NCBI GenBank assembly: GCA_946042285.1
Contig: CAMGDK010000091.1
Span: 1-6,017 of the forward strand
DNA: 6,017 nucleotides
Direction of reading: 5' to 3'
From: an uncultured Clostridia bacterium
Lineage (GTDB): Bacteria; Bacillota; Clostridia; Oscillospirales; Acutalibacteraceae
This document shows positions 1-4,437 of the stretch, in pieces (the stretch's first letter is position 1; each line of letters begins with the position of its first letter). Below the pieces are notes generated by a model. That model was not told the origin of the DNA and made no database searches. It saw only the letters and a list, made by a program, of their open reading frames with translations. Both the position numbers and the translations under genes were made by a program.

Positions 1-26
1 GCGATAGCTTTCTTTAGTACATGTGA

Positions 27-947
27 TTATTTATTTACAGATTCTGCAATACCCTCTGCAAGTCCTGCAAGGCCTTGAATTTCCGAAGGAATAATAATCT
101 TTGTTGCCTGACCGTCAGCTGCCTTAGAGAACGCCTCGAGAGCTTTTAGCTTAATAACGGCTTCGTTTGCATCTGCCTGATTTAAGAGCTTAATTGCGTT
201 TGCAGTAGCCTCCTGAACCTTAAGAATAGCATCTGCTTCACCTTCAGCCTCTTTGATTTTTGCTTCCTTAACAGCCTCTGCATGCAGAATTGCGGATTGC
301 TTTTCTGCCTCTGCTTCAAGAATCTTTGATTCCTTGTGACCTTCTGCTACAAGAATTCTTGACTGCTTTTCACCCTCTGCACGAAGAATTGACTCTCTTC
401 TTTCGCGCTCTGCCTTCATCTGCTTTTCCATCGCATCTTGAATTTCACGAGGAGGTATGATGTTTTTAAGCTCAACTCTGTTTACCTTAATGCCCCATGG
501 ATCGGTAGCTTCATCAAGAATTACGCGGATTTTTGCATTGATTGTGTCACGAGAGGTAAGTGTTGAGTCAAGCTCAAGCTCACCGATTATGTTACGAAGA
601 GTAGTTGCAGAAAGATTTTCGATAGCAGATATTGGATTCTCAACACCATAGGTATAAAGCTTTGGGTCTGTAATTTGATAGAACACTACTGTATCTATCT
701 GCATTGTAACATTATCCTTTGTAATTACAGGCTGCGGCTTAAAGTCAACAACCTGCTCTTTTAATGAAACGATTTTTGAAACCTTGTCAAGAAACGGAAT
801 TTTAACATGAAGACCTGTTTCCCATGTAGCATAGTAGGTTCCAAGTCTTTCAAGAACATAAGCCTTTGATTGCGGTACTACTCTGATGTTAACAACAACA
901 AGAGCAACAATTGCAATGATGATGAGTAACAAAATTGCTAATTTCAT
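27..947 (-). CDS. qmcA: SPFH/Band 7 (stomatin/prohibitin) membrane protein, QmcA type
   Basis: A 306-residue stomatin-family protein, close in length and layout to E. coli QmcA (YbbK). Residues 3-20 form one N-terminal hydrophobic segment (LAILLLIIIAIVALVVV), followed by the family's VPQ...ERLGTY...GLHVKIPFLD entry into the SPFH domain (about 22-180). The signature TNPWGIKV-like stretch is present as ATDPWGIKVNRVELKNI (147-163). Residues 170-245 are a charged Ala/Glu/Lys coiled coil built on an 11-residue period, followed by a short tail rich in small residues. Family knowledge: these proteins oligomerise on the membrane as scaffolds and usually pair with an NfeD partner, which is encoded directly upstream here with a 39-bp gap. 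The start is supported by AAGGAG (955-960) seven bases upstream of the ATG. No promoter is evident in the gap, so it is probably co-transcribed with nfeD. The terminator would lie beyond the left edge. It is not FloA-like in sequence. The exact physiological role is unknown. Confidence 0.93.
   Translation of the reverse strand: MKLAILLLIIIAIVALVVVNIRVVPQSKAYVLERLGTYYATWETGLHVKIPFLDKVSKIVSLKEQVVDFKPQPVITKDNVTMQIDTVVFYQITDPKLYTYGVENPISAIENLSATTLRNIIGELELDSTLTSRDTINAKIRVILDEATDPWGIKVNRVELKNIIPPREIQDAMEKQMKAERERRESILRAEGEKQSRILVAEGHKESKILEAEAEKQSAILHAEAVKEAKIKEAEGEADAILKVQEATANAIKLLNQADANEAVIKLKALEAFSKAADGQATKIIIPSEIQGLAGLAEGIAESVNK
231..392 (-). repeat. 11-residue (hendecad) coiled-coil repeat inside the SPFH protein
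   Basis: Residues 186-239 of the SPFH protein repeat the pattern S-x-I-L-x-A-E-x-x-K-x every 11 residues. Isoleucines fall at 187, 198, 209, 220 and 231, and glutamates at 191, 202, 213, 224 and 235. An 11-residue period matches the shallow right-handed coiled coil expected after an SPFH domain. The DNA repeat (33 bp unit) is degenerate, so this is a protein-level repeat and not a recent tandem duplication. Confidence 0.8.
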
Positions 948-954
948 AATTATT

Positions 955-960
955 CTCCTT
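955..960 (-). promoter_or_regulatory. Ribosome binding site of the SPFH gene
   Basis: AAGGAG on the minus strand lies seven bases upstream of the ATG whose first base is 947. It fixes the start of the SPFH protein and shows independent translation initiation within the nfeD-SPFH operon. Confidence 0.8.
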
Positions 961-986
961 ATAATATAAATTGTTTTGTGTTTATG

Positions 987-1436
987 TTAATTCTTTTTGC
1001 TAACCATTAGCTTGACTCCCGATATTTTTTCAACTAATACTAAAGAGTCCTTTTCAATTTCGCTTCCGTCAGTAGATCGTGCTGACCATATCTTGCCGTC
1101 TATTTTTACAAATCCTTTTGCATTTATATTATCAATGTCTTCAATGACGACTGCAGTTTTTCCGATTACGCTGTCTGCGTTTGTAGGTACTATTTGCGGC
1201 TTAATATATTTTTTTACAAGCGGTCTTGTGATAACAAGAGCCAAAACGGTAATTGCAACAAATAATACAATTTGAAGATATATAGGTGCATCGCAAAGGG
1301 AAGATATTAGCCCGGCAGCAGCACCAATTACGAACCATATAGATACAAGCTGTGTCGTTGCCGCCTCGAGAACGCCGAAACCGACTATTGCAGCTATCCA
1401 TATTATGTTCATAGTTTGCTGTGATATTTCAACCAT
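987..1436 (-). CDS. nfeD: Short NfeD-family membrane protein with C-terminal OB-fold
   Basis: A 149-residue protein from the chosen ATG. Three hydrophobic segments lie at about residues 9-27, 29-48 and 51-71, followed by a soluble domain at about 85-147 with the NfeD OB-fold pattern (IGKTAVVIEDI, then GFVKIDGKIWSARS, then a VLVEKISGVKLMV end). It is the short class of NfeD; the ClpP-like serine protease domain of long NfeD proteins is absent. Family knowledge: short NfeD proteins are encoded next to SPFH proteins and act as their membrane partners. That fits the SPFH gene 39 bp downstream. Start choice: an in-frame GTG at 1451 would add five residues, but it lies upstream of, and reads through, the strong Shine-Dalgarno GGAGGTGA (1442-1449), which is correctly spaced for the ATG at 1436. 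The ATG is therefore preferred. The gene is expected to be expressed from the promoter at 1481-1509. Confidence 0.9.
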   Translation of the reverse strand: MVEISQQTMNIIWIAAIVGFGVLEAATTQLVSIWFVIGAAAGLISSLCDAPIYLQIVLFVAITVLALVITRPLVKKYIKPQIVPTNADSVIGKTAVVIEDIDNINAKGFVKIDGKIWSARSTDGSEIEKDSLVLVEKISGVKLMVSKKN

Positions 1437-1441
1437 TGAAA

Positions 1442-1449
1442 TCACCTCC
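1442..1449 (-). promoter_or_regulatory. Strong ribosome binding site of nfeD that decides its start
   Basis: GGAGGTGA on the minus strand is a full match to the anti-Shine-Dalgarno end of 16S rRNA. It lies five bases before the ATG at 1436. It argues against the in-frame GTG at 1451, which lies upstream of it. Confidence 0.85.
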
Positions 1450-1480
1450 ACTTAAATGTATTACTATATATAGTGTCTGT

Positions 1481-1509
1481 ATTATACCATATTTCGACAA
1501 AATAATCAA
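1481..1509 (-). promoter_or_regulatory. Extended -10 promoter of the nfeD-SPFH operon
   Basis: Reading leftward, the -35 element is TTGATT (1504-1509), followed by a 17-bp spacer and a perfect -10 TATAAT (1481-1486) preceded by the extended element TGG. Transcription would start near 1474 and leave a leader of about 38 bases before the ATG at 1436. The spacer contains the 12-bp element shared with the XRE regulator promoter. The promoter lies downstream of the regulator's terminator, so the operon is transcribed independently. Confidence 0.75.
1491..1502 (-). promoter_or_regulatory. Candidate Spo0A box in the nfeD promoter spacer
   Basis: The minus strand reads TTTTGTCGAAAT, with a perfect TGTCGAA core (1493-1499), the established consensus of the Spo0A binding box. 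It is identical over 12 bp to the copy at 2077-2088. It sits between the -35 and -10 hexamers, where a bound regulator would compete with or contact RNA polymerase. The match and location are seen directly; the identity of the regulator is inferred. Confidence 0.55.
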
Positions 1510-1559
1510 TATATTGTGATTTTGCCAATTTCGAATTTACACTCTGTTAATAAATGTAT

Positions 1560-1600
1560 CAACAGGTAGTATCTTGACAAAATTGATGTTATTCCTGTTG
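1560..1600. repeat. Short inverted repeat upstream of the nfeD promoter
   Basis: CAACAGG (1560-1566) and CCTGTTG (1594-1600) are perfect 7-bp inverted arms separated by 27 bases. The pair lies between the regulator's terminator and the nfeD promoter. It could be a protein site or chance; nothing else in the interval 1510-1605 looks functional. Confidence 0.3.
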
Positions 1601-1605
1601 TATAT

Positions 1606-1634
1606 AAAAAACGACAGATAAAACATCTGCCGTT
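1606..1634 (-). terminator. Rho-independent terminator of the XRE regulator gene
   Basis: On the minus strand AACGGCAGAT (1634-1625) pairs with ATCTGTCGTT (1619-1610) around a five-base loop. This gives a 10-bp stem with one G-U wobble, followed by a run of T (1611-1606). It begins about 10 bases after the regulator's TAG stop, so regulator transcription should end before the nfeD promoter. Confidence 0.85.
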
Positions 1635-1643
1635 AATCAATTG

Positions 1644-2015
1644 CTATTCTTGTGTGTTAAACAGCTTATCAATAAGCTCCTTCTTTTCCTTTGCACTCAT
1701 TAGCCTGAATTTAAAAACCATAGCCTTTTCGAGATCGGATAATTCATTAAATGCATCATCTACTCTTACACCTTGAAATTCATCACTTGTGCTGTCTGAC
1801 AGCTCAAGATGCTTATCGCTGATAAGACTATCGAGAGATATTTTATATATTTTTGCAATATCGATAAGAGTTTGAATATTAGGTGTTGTTTTGCCTATTT
1901 CATAGTATGCATAAGCACTTCTTTTTATTCCGAGAATATCAGCTAACTCTTGCTGTGTAAGACCTGCTTTATTTCTGTATTCTTTTAGTGTTGCGGACAA
2001 TCTTGTGTTTTCCAT
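1644..2015 (-). CDS. XRE-family helix-turn-helix transcriptional regulator
   Basis: A 123-residue DNA-binding protein. Residues about 6-66 are a Cro/CI-type five-helix HTH: LKEYRNKAGLTQQELADILG, then a recognition helix around KRSAYAYYEIGKTTPN, then a TLIDIAKIYKISLDSLI closing helix. A polar linker (67-90) leads to a C-terminal helical tail (91-119, ELSDLEKAMVFKFRLM...KKELIDKLF) that could mediate dimerisation. No signal-binding or peptidase domain is visible. The start has only a weak ribosome site, GGGGT at 2021-2025. The gene has its own promoter and terminator, is divergent from the secreted autolysin, and lies upstream of the nfeD operon in the same orientation. Small XRE regulators often control themselves and neighbours, so its own promoter, the autolysin and the nfeD operon are candidate targets. 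This is inference. The general layout recalls SinR, but the sequence is not close enough to name it. Confidence 0.92.
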   Translation of the reverse strand: MENTRLSATLKEYRNKAGLTQQELADILGIKRSAYAYYEIGKTTPNIQTLIDIAKIYKISLDSLISDKHLELSDSTSDEFQGVRVDDAFNELSDLEKAMVFKFRLMSAKEKKELIDKLFNTQE

Positions 2016-2040
2016 ATTTTACCCCGTGATTGTAATAAAG

Positions 2041-2077
2041 GTGTTATATCTTTATCGTAATTTGATGATACAACACA
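2041..2077. promoter_or_regulatory. Inverted repeat overlapping the regulator's promoter, candidate operator
   Basis: GTGTTATATC (2041-2050) and GATACAACAC (2068-2077) are inverted 10-bp arms with one mismatch, separated by 17 bases. They enclose most of the -10 region and the predicted transcription start of the XRE gene. The distal arm lies upstream of the expected start, so a DNA site is more likely than an RNA hairpin. An autoregulatory site for the XRE protein is plausible but unproven. Confidence 0.4.
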
Positions 2078-2093
2078 TTTCGACAAAAGTCAA
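2065..2093 (-). promoter_or_regulatory. Promoter of the XRE regulator gene
   Basis: Reading leftward, TTGACT (2088-2093) is a 5/6 match to the -35 consensus and TATCAT (2065-2070) a 5/6 match to -10, with a 17-bp spacer. Transcription should begin near 2058, giving a leader of about 43 bases. The spacer holds the second copy of the shared 12-bp element. Confidence 0.65.
2077..2088 (-). promoter_or_regulatory. Candidate Spo0A box in the XRE regulator promoter
   Basis: The minus strand reads TTTTGTCGAAAT, with the core TGTCGAA at 2079-2085. It is identical to the copy at 1491-1502 and again lies between -35 and -10, with its first base overlapping the end of the -35 hexamer. The repeated placement in two promoters of the same orientation is the main reason to take it as a real operator. 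Confidence 0.55.
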
Positions 2094-2167
2094 TAACAAA
2101 CCTATATGTACCAAATTATAGATAATACTATTACATTATTTGGCAATTACAAAATTTATTGACTAAA

Positions 2168-2196
2168 TTGACAAAAGTATTACAAAATGTTACAAT
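2168..2196 (+). promoter_or_regulatory. Near-consensus promoter of the secreted glucosaminidase gene
   Basis: A perfect -35 TTGACA (2168-2173), a 17-bp spacer and -10 TACAAT (2191-2196) with an extended TGT element just before it. Transcription would start near 2203, about 26 bases before the ATG. The ribosome site GAGGG (2217-2221) lies seven bases upstream of the ATG. The promoter is divergent from that of the XRE gene, with the two -35 elements about 75 bp apart. Confidence 0.8.
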
Positions 2197-2228
2197 ATTA
2201 TTGCAATTCTAAGTAAGAGGGAAAATAA

Positions 2229-4340
2229 ATGAAAAAGATAGTTTCTTGCGCTTTATCATTAGTATTGTTTTTTACATCGTTGATACCGACAGCCTTTACC
2301 GCATACTCTGAAGACTACGGTGATACACTGCGCAGACTCGGGTTTCCTACACAGTATATTCAAAAGCTTGTTGACCTTCATTCAGCGCATCCAAATTGGA
2401 TATTTGAGCCTTTTAATACCGGACTTGATTGGAATACTGCCGTTGCAGGCGAGCGCTCAGTACATTCAAAGCAGTTGATTTCAAAAAGCTCGTTGTACGA
2501 TTCAAGCATGTATTGCAGATGTGACAAATGCTTTGTTAATGGTAAATATGTAATTCAGGAGTCGAAAAATTGGGTTTCGGCTTCACAGACAGCCGTTGAG
2601 TATTACATGAATCCATCAAATTGGCTTGATGAAAAGCATATTTTTCAGTTTGAGTCAACTGCATACGACGGCACACAGACAAAACAGGGTGTAGAGTCGA
2701 TACTTAACGGTACTTGGATGTATGACAGCCTTATTACATACAGAACAACATCAGGTAAGACGAAGCAGTACGATAGCACCACAAAGTATTCCGATGTGAT
2801 TATGAAGGCTGCAAATGATGCCGGAATAAGTGCTTATTATCTTGCTGCTAAAATAAGACAGGAAAACGGCGGCGCACAATCATCTGCTACTGCCGTAAAC
2901 GGTACAACAAGTCCGTTTCAGGGAATATATAACTACTTTAACATAGGTGCATATTCAGGTGCTATGGACGGCTTGTCTTGGGCAGCCGGATTTTTGAAGA
3001 CTAATTGCAATGCTACCTTGTATTCAAAATACGATAGTGCAACAGGTATTGCAGGCGGAACTGCCACAGCTATCAAAAAGGGTCAGTACATGACATGGAG
3101 AGCTAATTGCGGTAACTATTATTTTGTAAGACTATATGATGAATTCAATGGCTCTTATGTTGAAGGCTTAAGCGGTTATATTCTTAAGAATCAGTGCCGC
3201 GATTCATATTTAGACAGTGCCGGTACGGGATACGGCAGACCGTGGACAAATCCGTATAAAGCAATATATTATGGTGCAAAATATATTGCCAAGAGCTTTG
3301 GAGCACAAACATCCAATTATTTGCAAAAATTCAATGTAAATCCGGCGTCAAATGCACTTTACCAAAATGAGTATATGAAAAATGTTGCCGGCGCGGCAAA
3401 CGAGGCTGTCAGCACATATAACGGTTATGCTTCGGCAGGAATACTTGATGTCACAAAGAAATTTATGATACCGGTATTTAACGGCATGCCTGAGTCTCCT
3501 GCGGTTAGTAATTTGACGGTTGCAGGCTTTGATTCAAAGAATGTTTTTTTAACTTGGTCTCCGGTTGATAATGCTTCAGGTTATCAGGTTGAAATATTCA
3601 GTAACAATTCATGGAATTTCTATGCACGAGTCAGTGAGCCGTATTTGTCAGTTGAGAATTTATCACCATGTGAGAATTACGGATTTAGAGTCGTGTCATA
3701 TAAGCAAATAGGTACGGATGCATGCTTTGATTTGTACAGTAATGAGGTGTGGGCAGCAACGACACCGCATAAGCTGTCAAAGCCAACGGCTACCTCAACA
3801 CAATCATCTGTTACAATTAAATGGACACCGCAGAATTTAGCAGACGGATATTCAGTTTATATTTACGACAAGAAACAAGGTAAATATGTTTATTATGCAG
3901 ATGCCGCCGGTATAGGAACATCAAGTATAACCTTAAAAGGCTTAAAGTCGAATACTTATTATAAATTTAAGGTGCTTGCGTATAGAAATATAAACGGCAC
4001 TGTTTATACCGGTGCTTTAAGCTCTTACATTCCGATTAGAACTTTAAAGAAGAACCAAATTCAGTTAACCTCTGCAAAATCATCTAAAAAACAGAGAATA
4101 ACAGTAAAATGGAAAAAGAAGAATAATGTAACAGGCTATCAGGTTATGTGGTCAACGACAAAGAATTTTAAAAAGAATTTTCTGTCAGTTAAGGTAAAAG
4201 GGAAGTCAAAGCAATCAACTACACTTAAAACCTCAAGGTCCAAAACTAAATATTATGTCAGAGTAAGAGCATATAAAACAAGTAAGGGTAAAACAACATA
4301 TTATCCTTGGAGTGTTACAAAAAGTGTAAAGGTTAAATAA
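2229..4340 (+). CDS. Secreted beta-N-acetylglucosaminidase-like autolysin with three fibronectin type III domains
   Basis: A 703-residue exported protein. Residues 1-25 are a signal peptide: MKK, a hydrophobic core at about 5-19, and probable cleavage near AFTA/Y. There is no lipobox. Residues 35-75 (LGFP..YI..L..LH..HPNWIF..FNTGLDW) match the N-terminal region common in clostridial secreted glucosaminidases. Residues about 185-360 form the LytD/GH73-like catalytic region. E212 in AAKIRQENGG is the likely catalytic acid, followed by the family's YNYFNIGA motif (234-241). Three fibronectin type III-like modules follow at about 421-513, 514-606 and 607-703. The last is extremely basic and may hold the enzyme to anionic wall polymers. 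Expected role: cleavage of N-acetylglucosaminyl bonds in peptidoglycan during wall turnover or cell separation. A cysteine cluster (C96, C98, C101) is unusual for an exported enzyme. The gene is monocistronic, with its own promoter and terminator. The hydrolase class is well supported; the exact bond cleaved is inferred. Confidence 0.88.
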   Translation: MKKIVSCALSLVLFFTSLIPTAFTAYSEDYGDTLRRLGFPTQYIQKLVDLHSAHPNWIFEPFNTGLDWNTAVAGERSVHSKQLISKSSLYDSSMYCRCDKCFVNGKYVIQESKNWVSASQTAVEYYMNPSNWLDEKHIFQFESTAYDGTQTKQGVESILNGTWMYDSLITYRTTSGKTKQYDSTTKYSDVIMKAANDAGISAYYLAAKIRQENGGAQSSATAVNGTTSPFQGIYNYFNIGAYSGAMDGLSWAAGFLKTNCNATLYSKYDSATGIAGGTATAIKKGQYMTWRANCGNYYFVRLYDEFNGSYVEGLSGYILKNQCRDSYLDSAGTGYGRPWTNPYKAIYYGAKYIAKSFGAQTSNYLQKFNVNPASNALYQNEYMKNVAGAANEAVSTYNGYASAGILDVTKKFMIPVFNGMPESPAVSNLTVAGFDSKNVFLTWSPVDNASGYQVEIFSNNSWNFYARVSEPYLSVENLSPCENYGFRVVSYKQIGTDACFDLYSNEVWAATTPHKLSKPTATSTQSSVTIKWTPQNLADGYSVYIYDKKQGKYVYYADAAGIGTSSITLKGLKSNTYYKFKVLAYRNINGTVYTGALSSYIPIRTLKKNQIQLTSAKSSKKQRITVKWKKKNNVTGYQVMWSTTKNFKKNFLSVKVKGKSKQSTTLKTSRSKTKYYVRVRAYKTSKGKTTYYPWSVTKSVKVK

Positions 4341-4345
4341 AGCAG

Positions 4346-4381
4346 AAATAAGAGATTGTTTAATCAATCTCTTATTTTTTT
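4346..4381 (+). terminator. Rho-independent terminator of the glucosaminidase gene
   Basis: A perfect 13-bp stem (4346-4358 with 4365-4377) around the loop TTTAAT, with a T run (4375-4381) that forms the stem end and tail. It starts six bases after the stop codon. The stem is AT-rich but long. Confidence 0.88.
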
Positions 4382-4385
4382 ACAC

Positions 4386-4416
4386 AAAAAACCGACTTGA
4401 TTTCTCAAGTCGGTTT
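4386..4416 (-). terminator. Rho-independent terminator of nifJ
   Basis: On the minus strand AAACCGACTTGA (4416-4405) pairs perfectly with TCAAGTCGGTTT (4400-4389) around a four-base loop (GAAA), followed by a T run (4391-4386). It lies 21 bases downstream of the nifJ stop codon. It is separate from the autolysin terminator five bases further left. Confidence 0.88.
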
Positions 4417-4437
4417 AATAATTATTTATTCAACTGA

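Noticed and set aside
457..651. Plus-strand open frame of 64 codons opposite the SPFH gene
   Set aside because: It lies wholly antisense to a well-supported gene, has no recognisable domain, and has no convincing ribosome site.
997..1275. Plus-strand open frame of 92 codons opposite nfeD
   Set aside because: It is antisense to nfeD with no family resemblance, so it is treated as a chance frame.
1449..1451. GTG start for nfeD giving 154 residues
   Set aside because: It lies upstream of the strong GGAGGTGA site (1442-1449), which is properly spaced for the ATG at 1436, and no comparable site precedes the GTG.
1574..1606. Plus-strand TTGACA (1574-1579) followed by TTGTAT or TATATA as a possible promoter
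   Set aside because: Spacing is 18 to a poor -10 or 21 to a better one, and the only thing downstream would be antisense RNA to the XRE gene.
2168..2178. TTTTGTCAAT on the minus strand at the glucosaminidase -35 as a third Spo0A box
   Set aside because: It lacks the CGAA part of the core and is fully explained by the TTGACA -35 hexamer.
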